Shown: piece after piece, positions 30,035 to 38,864 of the stretch
How the letters are laid out: the number at the start of each line of letters is the position of its first letter
How positions within the stretch are numbered: position 1 is the first letter of the stretch
Assembly: GCA_963785565.1 (NCBI GenBank)
Contig: CAWAVV010000035.1
Location: 8,001 to 72,000, forward strand
Length of the DNA: 64,000 nucleotides
Reading direction: 5' to 3'
From: AP-15 sp963785565
GTDB lineage: Bacteria > Pseudomonadota > Alphaproteobacteria > ATCC43930 > CGMCC-115725
Position numbers and translations under genes: made by a program
Notes under the pieces: model-generated
The model's input: only the letters and a program-made list of their open reading frames with translations
The model's database searches: none
What the model was told of the DNA's origin: nothing

Positions 30035-31060
30035 TCAATAAGGTTCGTCGAGTCGCTTGGCCAGCTCCTCGATATTTTCGGGTGGCCAGTTGGGGATTTC
30101 CATCCCCAGATGCAGGCCCATCTGAGCCAGCACTTCCTTAATCTCGTTCAATGATTTGCGCCCGAAATTCGGGGTCCGCAGCATCTCGGCCTCGGATTTC
30201 TGCACGAGATCGCCAATGTAGACGATATTATCGTTCTTGAGGCAATTGGCCGAGCGTACCGACAATTCGAGTTCGTCGACCTTGCGCAGCAAGTTCTTGT
30301 TGAAGGGGAGCTCGCTCGGCCGCGTCTCGTCGGAGGGGTGGCGCGGCTCCTCGAAATTGATGAACAGTTGGAGCTGATCCTGCAGGATGCGCGCGGCCAG
30401 CGCCACTGCGTCCTCGGGCGTCACGGCGCCGTTGGTTTCGAGCCGCATCGCCAGCCTGTCGTAGTCGGTGACCTGGCCAACCCGCGTGTTCTCGACGCGA
30501 TAGGAGACCTTGCGGACCGGGCTGAACAGCGCATCGACGGGGATCAACCCAATCGGCGCGTCTTCCGCCCGGTTCTGCGTCCCGGGCATATAGCCCTTGC
30601 CGCTCTCGACGGTCAGTTCCACCGCGATCCTGGCGCCGCTGTCGAGGGTGCAGATCACCAGTTCGGGGTTCATAATGTCGATGTCGTGGCCGGTCTCAAT
30701 GGCGCCGGCGCGGATCTCGCCTGGGCCGACGGCGCGCAGCCGCATGCGCTTGGGCCCTTCGCCGTACATCCTCAAATCGATGCTCTTGACGTTGAGGACG
30801 ATGTCGGTCACGTCTTCGAGGACGCCAGGGATAGACGAGAACTCGTGCAGCACCCCCTCGATCTGGATCGAGGTCACAGCGGCCCCTTGCAGCGATGAAA
30901 GCAATACGCGGCGCAACGCGTTGCCCAAGGTTAGTCCGAAACCGCGTTCCAGCGGCTCGGCAACGACCGTGGCGACGCGCTTGGGATCATCGCCCGGCTC
31001 TACCGAAAGCTGTTTCGGCTTGATAAGGGTTTGCCAATTCTTTTGAATCACAATTTGCAC
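30035..31060 (-). CDS. rpoA: RNA polymerase alpha subunit
   Basis: A 341-aa protein. The N-terminal assembly domain has EPLERGFGLTLGNALRRVLL and GAAVTSIQIEGVLHEF. A linker follows, then the C-terminal DNA- and activator-binding domain (ELSVRSANCLKNDNI; GRKSLNEIKEVLAQMGLHLG). Translation starts at a GTG. It lies in the alpha operon rpsM-rpsK-rpoA-rplQ. Confidence 0.97.
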   Translation of the reverse strand: MQIVIQKNWQTLIKPKQLSVEPGDDPKRVATVVAEPLERGFGLTLGNALRRVLLSSLQGAAVTSIQIEGVLHEFSSIPGVLEDVTDIVLNVKSIDLRMYGEGPKRMRLRAVGPGEIRAGAIETGHDIDIMNPELVICTLDSGARIAVELTVESGKGYMPGTQNRAEDAPIGLIPVDALFSPVRKVSYRVENTRVGQVTDYDRLAMRLETNGAVTPEDAVALAARILQDQLQLFINFEEPRHPSDETRPSELPFNKNLLRKVDELELSVRSANCLKNDNIVYIGDLVQKSEAEMLRTPNFGRKSLNEIKEVLAQMGLHLGMEIPNWPPENIEELAKRLDEPY

Positions 31061-31157
31061 CTCAGTCGGTGGTGGCGGAGGCCATCCGCAGCGTCAGCCG
31101 GTGGCAGCGCAACCGGCATCTCTCGATAACAGCCCCTGGCCGGGGCGGATCTTCTGG

Positions 31158-31556
31158 TCAGACGCGGCGCCGTTTGGGCGGCCGGCAACCATTGTGCGGG
31201 ATCGGAGTCACATCGCGGATCGAGGTGACGGCGAACCCTACCGACTGCAGCGCGCGCAGTGCCAATTCGCGTCCCGAACCCGGGCCTTTGACCTCGATCT
31301 CGAGGGTGCGCATGCCGTGCTCCATGGCCTTGCGCCCGGCATCCTCGGCGGCGACCTGCGCCGCGTAAGGGGTTGATTTGCGGGAGCCCTTGAACCCCTG
31401 GCTGCCCGACGACGACCAAGCGATGGTGTTGCCCTGCGCGTCGGTGATGGTGATCATCGTATTGTTGAAGGTGGCGTTCACATGCGCCGTACCCGACGTT
31501 ATGTTCTTGCGTTCGCGCCGGCGAAGACGCGGCGCGGGCGCCGCCGTTCTGGCCAT
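31158..31556 (-). CDS. rpsK: 30S ribosomal protein S11
   Basis: A 132-aa protein with the family core HVNATFNNTMITITDAQGN, GFKGSRKSTPYAAQ and the C-terminal DVTPIPHNGCRPPKRRRV. It binds the platform of the 30S subunit near the Shine-Dalgarno helix. It lies between rpsM and rpoA, with 97 bases to rpoA. Confidence 0.97.
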   Translation of the reverse strand: MARTAAPAPRLRRRERKNITSGTAHVNATFNNTMITITDAQGNTIAWSSSGSQGFKGSRKSTPYAAQVAAEDAGRKAMEHGMRTLEIEVKGPGSGRELALRALQSVGFAVTSIRDVTPIPHNGCRPPKRRRV

Positions 31557-31592
31557 CTATCTGTGTCCGCGGTTATCGCTGAGTGTCGGGCT

Positions 31593-31961
31593 TTATTTCT
31601 TTTTCCCGGCGATCGGACGGGCCGGACCCTTGCGCGTACGCGCGTTCGTATGCGTTCGCTGGCCGCGTACCGGCAGCCCCTTGCGATGGCGCAACCCGCG
31701 ATAACAACCGAGATCCATCAGCCGCTTGATGTTCATCGCTACGAGCCGACGCAGATCGCCCTCGACGGTAAATTCGCGGTCGATCACTTCGCGCATGCGC
31801 AAGACTTCGTCATCGGTCAGCTCGTGGACCCGCCGTTCGGGCGGAATGCCGATCCGGTTACAGATCTGAAGGGCGGTGCTTCGCCCGATCCCATGAATAT
31901 AAGCGAGGCCGATGGGCACTCGCTTTTGGTTCGGGATATTCACGCCAGCGATACGCGCCAC
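31593..31961 (-). CDS. rpsM: 30S ribosomal protein S13
   Basis: A 122-aa protein starting at GTG (MARIAGVNIPNQKRVPIGL), with YIHGIGRSTA and RHRKGLPVRGQRTHTNARTR. It is located in the 30S head and contacts the P-site tRNA. It is the first gene of the alpha operon, preceded by AGGAG and a strong promoter at 32023-32050. Confidence 0.97.
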   Translation of the reverse strand: MARIAGVNIPNQKRVPIGLAYIHGIGRSTALQICNRIGIPPERRVHELTDDEVLRMREVIDREFTVEGDLRRLVAMNIKRLMDLGCYRGLRHRKGLPVRGQRTHTNARTRKGPARPIAGKKK

Positions 31962-32022
31962 TTGCGCTTCTCCTCAACAGATTCAAAAATGATAGCGGGT
32001 GGGGCTCGTCACAAGGGCAGCC

Positions 32023-32050
32023 ATTATATCGGGGCTGGGGCCCACGTCAA
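32023..32050 (-). promoter_or_regulatory. Sigma70-like promoter for rpsM-rpsK-rpoA-rplQ
   Basis: On the minus strand, -35 TTGACG (32045-32050) and a consensus -10 TATAAT (32023-32028) are 16 bases apart, in the gap between adk and rpsM. The leader before the rpsM start is about 55 bases. Confidence 0.72.
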
Positions 32051-32074
32051 TCCCGGTTGCGGCATTATAGCGCT

Positions 32075-32092
32075 GCCGACGCGTCGGTCGGC
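32075..32092 (-). terminator. Hairpin just downstream of adk
   Basis: GCCGAC and GTCGGC form a 6-bp stem around a 6-base loop, starting two bases after the adk stop. There is no T-tract. It could be a weak terminator or an mRNA-stabilising structure separating the spc and alpha transcripts, since a promoter follows. Confidence 0.35.
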
Positions 32093-32094
32093 CA

Positions 32095-32739
32095 TCATCC
32101 CAGGATCGTCTCGATCTGCCGCGTCACCTTGTCGATGCCGCTCATCCCTTCGACGCAGTGCAAAATGCCGCGATCACGATAATACGGCAGGATCGGCGCC
32201 GTTTGCCGGCGATAGACCTCAAAACGCGCATGTACCGCCTCCGGCCGGTCATCCGGCCGATGCGCGAATTCGCCGCTGCCGCAGACGTCGCATACCCCCT
32301 CGGTCTGCGGCCGGTGATAGCGTTCGTGATAGCTGGCTCCGCACCCAGCGCAAGAGAATCGCCCGGCGAGCCGGTCGATCAGCACCGCCTCGTCGACCTT
32401 TATCAGGATGACGCGGTCGAGGCCGAGGCCGCGTCTCGCCAACATATCGTCGAGAGCTTGCGCCTGCGGCACCGTTCGCGGGAAGCCGTCGAGGACAAAG
32501 CCAGCGCCGCAATCCGGCTCGCCGATTCTTGCGGCGATCATATCGATCATAATCCCGTCGGGAACCAGCTGTCCGGAATCCATGATGCCTTTGACCCGCC
32601 TCCCGAGTTCGCTTCCGGAGGCGGTCGCCGCGCGAAGCATGTCGCCGGTGGCCAAGTGGCAAATGCCGCGGCTCTGTTCGATCCGCTTCGCCTGGGTCCC
32701 CTTTCCCGAGCCCGGCGGTCCGAGCAGGATCAGGTTCAT
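32095..32739 (-). CDS. adk: Adenylate kinase with zinc-type LID
   Basis: A 214-aa protein that interconverts 2 ADP with ATP and AMP. The P-loop GPPGSGKGTQ is at residues 7-16, the AMP-binding region is TGDMLRAA, and LDGFPRT is at 84-90. The LID domain carries four cysteines, Cys130, Cys133, Cys150 and Cys153, in the C-x2-C...C-x2-C pattern of zinc-binding adenylate kinases; E. coli Adk lacks it. Its start overlaps the secY stop by four bases. Confidence 0.97.
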   Translation of the reverse strand: MNLILLGPPGSGKGTQAKRIEQSRGICHLATGDMLRAATASGSELGRRVKGIMDSGQLVPDGIMIDMIAARIGEPDCGAGFVLDGFPRTVPQAQALDDMLARRGLGLDRVILIKVDEAVLIDRLAGRFSCAGCGASYHERYHRPQTEGVCDVCGSGEFAHRPDDRPEAVHARFEVYRRQTAPILPYYRDRGILHCVEGMSGIDKVTRQIETILG

Positions 32740-34082
32740 CCGCGTCGACCCCTCAGTTTCGCCTTCCTGATAAGGCCCTCATACTGGTGGGCCAGCAGAT
32801 GCGAATGGATCTGTGCGACCGTGTCCATCGTGACGCTGACGACGATCAACAGGCTCGTCCCGCCGAAATAGAAAGGTACTGAATATTCCGAAATCAGAAT
32901 CTCGGGCAGGATGCAGACAGCAGCCAAATAGGCGGCCCCGACCACGGTCAATCGGGTTAGCACGTAATCAAGATAGTCGGCGGTGTTCTTGCCCGGCCTG
33001 ATTCCGGGGATGAACCCGCCGTATTTGCGCAAATTATCCGCGGTCTCGGTCGGATTGAATACAATCGCGGTGTAGAAAAAACAGAAGAAAACGATCAGCA
33101 CGACATAGAGCGCCATGTAGAGCGGTCGGCCGTGCGCGAGATAGGTGGTGATCTGGCCGAGCCAGCCATAGCTGCCCCCGCCTACCTCGAAATTCGCTAC
33201 CGTTGCCGGTAGGAGCAGCAGCGAGGAGGCGAATATCGGCGGAATGACCCCAGATGTGTTGATCTTGAGCGGCAGGTGCGAGGCGTCGCCGCCGAACATT
33301 TTGTTGCCGACCTGACGCTTGGGGTATTGCACCAAGAGGCGGCGTTGGGCGCGCTCCATGAACACGATGAACCCAACCACAAGGATCGACACCACCAGGA
33401 ACAGAATGATGAAAAAGCTCGAGATTGCTCCGGTGCGCCCGAGTTCGAGGGTGGAAGCGAGGGCATGCGGCAGGTTGGCGACAATGCCGGCAAAGATGAT
33501 CAGCGAGATGCCGTTACCGACCCCGCGCGCGGTGATTTGTTCGCCGAGCCACATCAGAAACACCGTTCCCCCGACCAGGGTTATGACCGTCACCAGCCGG
33601 AAAAACAGGCCCGGGTTCAGCACCGCCGTTTCAGCCCCGGCGCGCATGCCCTCGATCCCGACCGCGATCCCGTAGGCTTGGACCGCCGCCAGCAGCACGG
33701 TGCCATAACGGGTGTACTGGTTCAGCTTTTTGCGTCCACTTTCGCCCTCTTTTTTCAGCGCCTCGAGAGTGGGCGAAACCGCTGTCAGAAGCTGGATGAT
33801 GATCGATGCCGAAATGTACGGCATGATGTTCAGAGCAAAGATCGTCATGCGCCCGAGCGCGCCGCCCGAGAACATGTCGAACATGCCGAGGATGCCGCCG
33901 GCATTGCGCGAGAAAATGTCGTGCAGAATTGCCGGGTCGATCCCGGGAATCGGGATGTAGGTGCCGAGCCGGTAGATCACCAGCGCCCCAAGCGTGAACC
34001 AGATGCGGCTCTTGAGCTCGGTCGCCTTGGTGAAGGCGGAGAGGTTGATGCTGGAGGCGAGTTGCTCGGCGACTGACGCCAT
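32736..34082 (-). CDS. secY: Protein translocase subunit SecY
   Basis: A 448-aa protein with ten hydrophobic helices, the channel of the Sec translocon in the inner membrane. Recognisable segments are LGALVIYRLGTYIPIPGIDP, FSGGALGRMTIFALNIMPYI, PLKINTSGVIPPIFASS and GGFIPGIRPGKNTADYLDYV. The last gene of the spc operon before adk. It is intact. Confidence 0.97.
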   Translation of the reverse strand: MASVAEQLASSINLSAFTKATELKSRIWFTLGALVIYRLGTYIPIPGIDPAILHDIFSRNAGGILGMFDMFSGGALGRMTIFALNIMPYISASIIIQLLTAVSPTLEALKKEGESGRKKLNQYTRYGTVLLAAVQAYGIAVGIEGMRAGAETAVLNPGLFFRLVTVITLVGGTVFLMWLGEQITARGVGNGISLIIFAGIVANLPHALASTLELGRTGAISSFFIILFLVVSILVVGFIVFMERAQRRLLVQYPKRQVGNKMFGGDASHLPLKINTSGVIPPIFASSLLLLPATVANFEVGGGSYGWLGQITTYLAHGRPLYMALYVVLIVFFCFFYTAIVFNPTETADNLRKYGGFIPGIRPGKNTADYLDYVLTRLTVVGAAYLAAVCILPEILISEYSVPFYFGGTSLLIVVSVTMDTVAQIHSHLLAHQYEGLIRKAKLRGRRG

Positions 34083-34193
34083 TCGATTTCATCCCTACCT
34101 AAAGCCTGGCCCGACCGAAAGCCCGGCCCATCGACAGCCGGCTCGACCAAGGACAGCCCCGCGCTCGAGGCCGGCCGCGGCGAGCAGCCGCGC

Positions 34194-34694
34194 TCAGGCA
34201 GAGGCGGTTACCTCCGCCTTCGGCTTTCTCTTGCTGGCGCGCAGGATCACCTTGCCTCCGGCTTGCTCGACGGCGGCAATCGCCGCCTTGGAGGCGCCCG
34301 CGACCTCGATCGTCAAGGCCGCGCGCAGCGCTCCCTTGGCGAGTAGGCGAACCCCGTCGCCCTGCCGCCGCAGCACTCCCGAAGCGACCAGTGCCGCGCC
34401 GTCGAGCGTGCCGTCGGCTTTGAGTTTACCCGCGTCAAGCGCCTGTTGCAGCCGGCCGAGATTCACCGTCTTGAAATTCGGACGGAACATCTTGTTATTG
34501 AAGCCACGCTTGGGCAAACGGCGGTGCAGCGGCGTTTGGCCGCCCTCGAAGCCGTTGAGGGCCACCCCGGTGCGCGCGGTCTGACCCTTACCGCCTCTCC
34601 CCGAAGTCTTACCCTTGCCCGATCCGATGCCGCGCCCGACGCGTTTCGCCCGATAGTGCGCTCCCGGATTATCCTTGATCTCGTTGAGTTTCAT
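34194..34694 (-). CDS. rplO: 50S ribosomal protein L15
   Basis: A 166-aa protein starting MKLNEIKDNPGAHYRAKRVG, with GKTSGRGGKGQTARTG and LPKRGFNNKMF. It has an Ala/Lys-rich C-terminal extension of about 20 residues relative to E. coli. The ATG at 34694 is the family start; the frame is open further upstream. It lies 111 bases before secY. Confidence 0.96.
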   Translation of the reverse strand: MKLNEIKDNPGAHYRAKRVGRGIGSGKGKTSGRGGKGQTARTGVALNGFEGGQTPLHRRLPKRGFNNKMFRPNFKTVNLGRLQQALDAGKLKADGTLDGAALVASGVLRRQGDGVRLLAKGALRAALTIEVAGASKAAIAAVEQAGGKVILRASKRKPKAEVTASA

Positions 34695-34814
34695 CGTCTC
34701 GTTCGTCCGCGGCTGCGCCCCGCATAAAGGGCAATCAATTCCGGCTGGCCCTCGCACCCGCGACGGAGCCGCGGGCACGGGCCTCCCGCGCCGTAGCAAG
34801 GGCGTGGGTTCTGT

Positions 34815-35006
34815 CTAGCCTTCCTCAACGATCCGCACCAGATGCCCGACCTTACGGATCATGCCGCGCACGGCCGGCGTATCTTCGAGGACCCGGCGCC
34901 GGTGGAGCTTGTTCAAGCCGAGCCCCTTGAGGGTTGCTTCCTGGTCGCGCCTGCGCCCGATCGGGCTTCCGGTCTGCTCGATCGTGACCGACTTCGCGCC
35001 TTGCAT
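34815..35006 (-). CDS. rpmD: 50S ribosomal protein L30
   Basis: A 63-aa protein starting MQGAKSVTIEQTGSPIGRRR, with LGLNKLHRRRVLEDTPAVRG. Its ATG overlaps the last base of the rpsE stop (TAATG), so it is translationally coupled. The frame stays open upstream through rpsE, but that is out of frame with S5. Confidence 0.95.
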   Translation of the reverse strand: MQGAKSVTIEQTGSPIGRRRDQEATLKGLGLNKLHRRRVLEDTPAVRGMIRKVGHLVRIVEEG

Positions 35007-35596
35007 TACGCCGGCTCCCGAGCTTCGGCGTCGCCGCGGCCGAGGATCTCGCCAACCTTCTTCCCGCGCCGGGCCGCCACCGCGCGCGGGCTCGTCGCCC
35101 GGCCGAGCGCCACAAAGGTCGCTTTGATCATATTGTGCGGATTGGCGCTGCCGATCGACTTGGCGACGACATCGTGCACGCCGAGCGCCTCGAAGATCGC
35201 GCGCATCGGACCGCCGGCGATGATCCCGGTGCCGGGCTTGGCGGCGCGCACGATGACCCGTCCGGCCCCATAACTGCTGACAATGTCGTGATGCAGGGTC
35301 CGCCCTTCCCGCAGCGGCACTCGGATCATGTTGCGCCGCGCCTGTTCGGTGGCCTTGCGGATGGCTTCCGGCACCTCGCGCGCCTTGCCGGCGCCATAGC
35401 CGACCCGGCCTTTTTTGTCGCCGACGACAACGAGCGCGGCAAAGCCGAAGCGTCGCCCCCCTTTGACCACCTTGGCGACGCGATTGATGTTGACGAGCTT
35501 CTCGGCAAATTCGCTCTCTTCGCGATCGCGCGACTGACGGTCGCCATCGCCCCGTCCGCGCCGTTCGCCCTGGTTGCGTGACATTGTTCGCGCCAT
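35006..35596 (-). CDS. rpsE: 30S ribosomal protein S5
   Basis: A 196-aa protein. The N-terminal double-stranded RNA-binding-like domain (FAEKLVNINRVAKVVKGGRR) is followed by GRVGYGAGKAREVPEAIRKA and the C-terminal domain (GIIAGGPMRAIFEALGVHDV). A basic N-terminal extension of about 30 residues (RGRGDGDRQSRDREE) is longer than in E. coli. S5 shapes decoding accuracy. Confidence 0.96.
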   Translation of the reverse strand: MARTMSRNQGERRGRGDGDRQSRDREESEFAEKLVNINRVAKVVKGGRRFGFAALVVVGDKKGRVGYGAGKAREVPEAIRKATEQARRNMIRVPLREGRTLHHDIVSSYGAGRVIVRAAKPGTGIIAGGPMRAIFEALGVHDVVAKSIGSANPHNMIKATFVALGRATSPRAVAARRGKKVGEILGRGDAEAREPA

Positions 35597-35607
35597 GACC
35601 GGCCCCT

Positions 35608-35973
35608 TTAGAAATCCAGCCCGCCTTCGCGGGCGGCGTCGGCCAGGGCTTTGACCCGGCCATGAAACAGATAGGCGCCGCGGTCGAACACGACGCGCTC
35701 GACCCCCGCCGCCTTCGCCCGCTCGGCGATCAGTTTGCCGACCGCACCAGCGGCAGCGATGTCGGCGCCGGTCTTGACGCTCGCCTTCAGCCCTGGATCG
35801 AGGCTCGATGCCGCCGCCAAGGTTCGCCCGGCCGCGTCGTCGATTACCTGTGCATAAATATGCTTCGACGAGCGGAACACCGAGAGCCGGGGCCGATTAC
35901 GGGCCAGGCGGCGTAAGTTCGCCCGCACCCGCTGTCGCCGTCGAAAGAACAGAGCTTTGGCTTTATGTGGCAT
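35608..35973 (-). CDS. rplR: 50S ribosomal protein L18
   Basis: A 121-aa protein. Basic N-terminus with RRRQRVRANLRRLARNRPRL, then SVFRSSKHIYAQVIDDAAGR, and ending FDRGAYLFHGRVKALADAAR. It binds 5S rRNA. It lies between rplF and rpsE in the standard spc order. Confidence 0.96.
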   Translation of the reverse strand: MPHKAKALFFRRRQRVRANLRRLARNRPRLSVFRSSKHIYAQVIDDAAGRTLAAASSLDPGLKASVKTGADIAAAGAVGKLIAERAKAAGVERVVFDRGAYLFHGRVKALADAAREGGLDF

Positions 35974-35978
35974 CGGGG

Positions 35979-36512
35979 TTACTTCTTTTTGCCTTCCTTG
36001 CGGCGGACGAACTCTCCAGCATATTTGATTCCCTTGCCTTTGTAAGGCTCGGGCGGGCGAAAGGCGCGGATCTCGGCGGCGACCTGACCGACGCGCTGGC
36101 GGTCGGCGCCGCTGACGGTGATGACGGTCGGCCGCTCGCAGGCGATCCTGACATCCTCGGGTATCGGAAACGGGATGTCGTGGCTATAGCCGAGTTGCAG
36201 GTTCAAGATATTGCCCTGGACCGCGGCGCGATAGCCGACCCCGTTGATTTCAAGACCGACCGAGAAGCCTTTCGACACCCCGGTGACCATGTTGCTGACC
36301 AAGGCGCGGGTGGTGCCCCACATCGCGCGCGATTGCTTGGTGTCGTCGGCTGGCGCAATGGTGATCGCGCCATCGGAGATCGAAGCCGTGACCGCGTTGC
36401 TGACGACCAATTTCAACGTGCCGAGCCCGCCTTGCGCGGTCAGAGTGCGGTCCGAGAGTCGGACCTCGACGCCGCTCGGGACCGGCACCGGGTTCTTGCC
36501 GATACGTGACAT
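35979..36512 (-). CDS. rplF: 50S ribosomal protein L6
   Basis: A 177-aa protein from the ATG at 36512, MSRIGKNPVPVPSGVEV. It has two repeated alpha/beta domains and ends PPEPYKGKGIKYAGEFVRRK. It is located near the factor-binding stalk. Upstream codons in the same frame belong to rpsH read out of frame. Confidence 0.96.
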   Translation of the reverse strand: MSRIGKNPVPVPSGVEVRLSDRTLTAQGGLGTLKLVVSNAVTASISDGAITIAPADDTKQSRAMWGTTRALVSNMVTGVSKGFSVGLEINGVGYRAAVQGNILNLQLGYSHDIPFPIPEDVRIACERPTVITVSGADRQRVGQVAAEIRAFRPPEPYKGKGIKYAGEFVRRKEGKKK

Positions 36513-36522
36513 TCCGGTTACC

Positions 36523-36921
36523 TCAAAAGACGCGGCATAGCACCTCGCCGCCGACCTTTGCGGCGCGAGCCTCGTTGTCGGACAACACGCCGCGCGGGGT
36601 CGAAAGGATGGCGATGCCGAGCCCGTTATAGCTGCGTGGCAGATCGGCGATACGCGAGTAGATCCGCCGGCCAGGCTTCGATATTCGGCTGATTTCGCGG
36701 ATAACCGGCTCGCCATCGACGTATTTGAGCTCGATCTTGAGCTCGGCGACGCCCGGGCGCAAATCCTCGCGGGTAAAGCCACGGATATAGCCCTCGCGCT
36801 TTAGCACTTCGAGCACGTTGGCGCGGATCTTCGAGGCGGGCGAGGCGACGACGGCCTGGCGCGCGCGCTGCCCGTTGCGAATTCGGGTCAGCATGTCTCC
36901 CAACGGGTCGCTCATCGTCAT
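36523..36921 (-). CDS. rpsH: 30S ribosomal protein S8
   Basis: A 132-aa protein starting MTMSDPLGDMLTRIRNGQRA, ending YNGLGIAILSTPRGVLSDNE and EVLCRVF. S8 binds the central domain of 16S rRNA and in many bacteria represses the spc operon by binding rplE mRNA. A start two codons later (36915) is possible. Confidence 0.96.
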   Translation of the reverse strand: MTMSDPLGDMLTRIRNGQRARQAVVASPASKIRANVLEVLKREGYIRGFTREDLRPGVAELKIELKYVDGEPVIREISRISKPGRRIYSRIADLPRSYNGLGIAILSTPRGVLSDNEARAAKVGGEVLCRVF

Positions 36922-36934
36922 CGCCGGGGTTCTC

Positions 36935-37240
36935 CTACCAGCTCGACTTGAGCATGCCGGGGATCTGCCCAGAGGAGGCAAACTCGCGCAGCGCAATGCG
37001 CGACAGCTTGAACTTCCGGTAAAAGCCGCGCGGCCGGCCGGTCAAGGCGCAGCGGTTGCGCACCCGCGTCGGCGAGCTGTTGCGCGGCAACAGGGCGAGC
37101 TTGAGCTGCGCCGCAAAACGCTCCTCCGGCGGCGCGGTTCGGTCGACCGCGATCTGCTTGAGCCGAGACCGTCGGGGGGCGATCTGCTTGGCGAGTTTGA
37201 TCCGCCGGGCATTCTTCTCGATCGAGCTCTTTTTCGCCAT
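36935..37240 (-). CDS. rpsN: 30S ribosomal protein S14 (zinc-independent)
   Basis: A 101-aa long-form S14, lacking the C-x2-C zinc pairs of the short form. Motifs are LPRNSSPTRVRNRCALTGRP and RGFYRKFKLSRIALREFASS. In the 30S head. Thirteen bases before rpsH. Confidence 0.97.
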   Translation of the reverse strand: MAKKSSIEKNARRIKLAKQIAPRRSRLKQIAVDRTAPPEERFAAQLKLALLPRNSSPTRVRNRCALTGRPRGFYRKFKLSRIALREFASSGQIPGMLKSSW

Positions 37241-37261
37241 TTGGCTAAATTCCTCGCTCCG

Positions 37262-37807
37262 TCAATTCGCAAACGGCATGTCGAAACCCTTGAGCAGCGC
37301 CTTGGCCTCCGCATCGGTTCGCGCCGTGGTCGTGACCACGACGTTCATCCCGCGCACCGCATCGACGCGGTCGTAGTCGATCTCGGGAAAGACGATCTGC
37401 TCCTTGAGCCCGAGCGCGAAATTACCACGGCCGTCGAAGCTCTTGCCCGAAATGCCGCGAAAGTCGCGCACCCGCGGCAGGGCCACGTTGATCAACCGGT
37501 CGAGAAACTCGTACATGCGCTGCCGGCGCAGGGTCACTTTGCAGCCGATCGGCATGCCCTCGCGCAGCTTGAAGGTCGCGATCGACCGTTTGGCGCGGGT
37601 GATGACCGGATGCTGGCCGGTGATCGCGGTCAGCTCGCTCGCCGCGGCCTCGACCTTTTTGCTGTCCTGCACCGCCTCGCCGACGCCCATGTTGACCACG
37701 ATCTTATCGAGCCGCGGCACCTGCATCGGGTTGGTGTAGCCGAACTCCTGCATCAGCGCCGGGCGCAATGTGGTCTCGTAATGATCCTGCAACCGCGGCT
37801 TGCTCAT
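37262..37807 (-). CDS. rplE: 50S ribosomal protein L5
   Basis: A 181-aa protein from the ATG at 37807, MSKPRLQDHYETTLRPALMQ, with VPRLDKIVVNMGVGEA, ITRAKRSIATFKLREGMPIG and FPEIDYDRVDAVRGMNVVV. It binds 5S rRNA and contacts the P-site tRNA. Four bases separate it from rplX. Confidence 0.97.
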   Translation of the reverse strand: MSKPRLQDHYETTLRPALMQEFGYTNPMQVPRLDKIVVNMGVGEAVQDSKKVEAAASELTAITGQHPVITRAKRSIATFKLREGMPIGCKVTLRRQRMYEFLDRLINVALPRVRDFRGISGKSFDGRGNFALGLKEQIVFPEIDYDRVDAVRGMNVVVTTTARTDAEAKALLKGFDMPFAN

Positions 37808-37811
37808 TTTC

Positions 37812-38132
37812 TCACCTGTCGATGACTTCGCCCGAGCGGCGGGCGACGCGGACCTTGCGCCCGTCGTCGAGCACCTTGTAGCCGATCCGGGTCGGCTTTG
37901 CCGATGCCGGATCGACATGGGCGACATTGGAGATGTGAAGCGCCAATTCTTTCTCGACGATCCCGCCGGGGTCGCCCATCCGCGGCTTGGTGTGCCGTTT
38001 GACGAGATTGACCCCCTGCACGACGATGCGCCGCTCGGCAGGAAGGACGCGCAAGACCTCGCCGGTCCTGCCCTTGTCACGTCCGGCGATGACGACGACG
38101 TTGTCGCCCTTTTTGATCTTCAGCTTTGGCAT
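37812..38132 (-). CDS. rplX: 50S ribosomal protein L24
   Basis: A 106-aa protein. A KOW motif near the N-terminus (KKGDNVVVIAGRDKGRTGEV), then VNLVKRHTKP and KVLDDGRKVRVARRSGEVI. It starts early assembly of the 50S subunit. Confidence 0.96.
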   Translation of the reverse strand: MPKLKIKKGDNVVVIAGRDKGRTGEVLRVLPAERRIVVQGVNLVKRHTKPRMGDPGGIVEKELALHISNVAHVDPASAKPTRIGYKVLDDGRKVRVARRSGEVIDR

Positions 38133-38154
38133 GAATTCGACCTGCGCGAGCGAA

Positions 38155-38523
38155 TCACAGCACTTCGGGGGCGAGCGACACGATCTTCATGAACCGTCGC
38201 GCCCGTAGCTCGCGGGTGACCGGTCCGAAGATCCGGGTTCCGATCGGTTCGCCCTGCTGGGTGATCAGCACCGCCGCGTTCCGGTCGAAGCGGATTGCGC
38301 TGCCGTCGATGCGGCGGATCTCCTTGGCGGTGCGGACGATGACGGCGCGATGCACGTCGCCTTTTTTCACCCGGCCGCGCGGAATGGCTTCCTTGACCGA
38401 GACAATGATTACATCGCCAACGGTTGCGGTCCGGCGTTTGGAGCCGCCCAGCACCTTGATGCACTGGACCCGACGCGCGCCGGAATTGTCGGCGACGTCC
38501 AGGTTCGTCTGCATCTGGATCAT
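38155..38523 (-). CDS. rplN: 50S ribosomal protein L14
   Basis: A 122-aa protein starting MIQMQTNLDVADNSGARRVQ, with KEAIPRGRVKKGDVHRAVIV and IFGPVTRELRARRFMKIVSL. Its start overlaps the rpsQ stop by four bases. Confidence 0.97.
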   Translation of the reverse strand: MIQMQTNLDVADNSGARRVQCIKVLGGSKRRTATVGDVIIVSVKEAIPRGRVKKGDVHRAVIVRTAKEIRRIDGSAIRFDRNAAVLITQQGEPIGTRIFGPVTRELRARRFMKIVSLAPEVL

Positions 38524-38852
38524 GCCGCGCCTCCTGCTGGCGCGACGGTGTCGCCGCCCAACTCGGCTGCGGCCCGGTCGGCATCGGCGACCCGCGAACG
38601 ACGCCCGCCGCGGCCTTCCTCTATAGCTCCCAGTACGACCCAGTGCTTACGCTTCGAGATCGGGCGGCTTTCCTCGATGCGGACGGCGTCGCCGGCATGC
38701 CAGCGGTTGTCTTCGTCGTGCGCCGCGTATTTTTTCGAATGGGTGACGAATTTCTTGTAGACCGGGTGCATCACCCGGCGCTCGACGCGGACGATCACCG
38801 TCTTGTCGCGAGCATCGCTGACGACGACCCCTTGGAGCACGCGTTTCGACAT
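38520..38852 (-). CDS. rpsQ: 30S ribosomal protein S17 with C-terminal extension
   Basis: A 110-aa protein. The OB-fold core MSKRVLQGVVVSDARDKTVI, HPVYKKFVTHSKKYAAHDE and ESRPISKRKHWVVLGAIEEG is followed by about 28 extra residues rich in Arg, Ala and Gly that E. coli S17 lacks. Similar tails occur in other alphaproteobacteria. Confidence 0.96.
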   Translation of the reverse strand: MSKRVLQGVVVSDARDKTVIVRVERRVMHPVYKKFVTHSKKYAAHDEDNRWHAGDAVRIEESRPISKRKHWVVLGAIEEGRGGRRSRVADADRAAAELGGDTVAPAGGAA

Positions 38853-38864
38853 TCTGCTTCTTCC

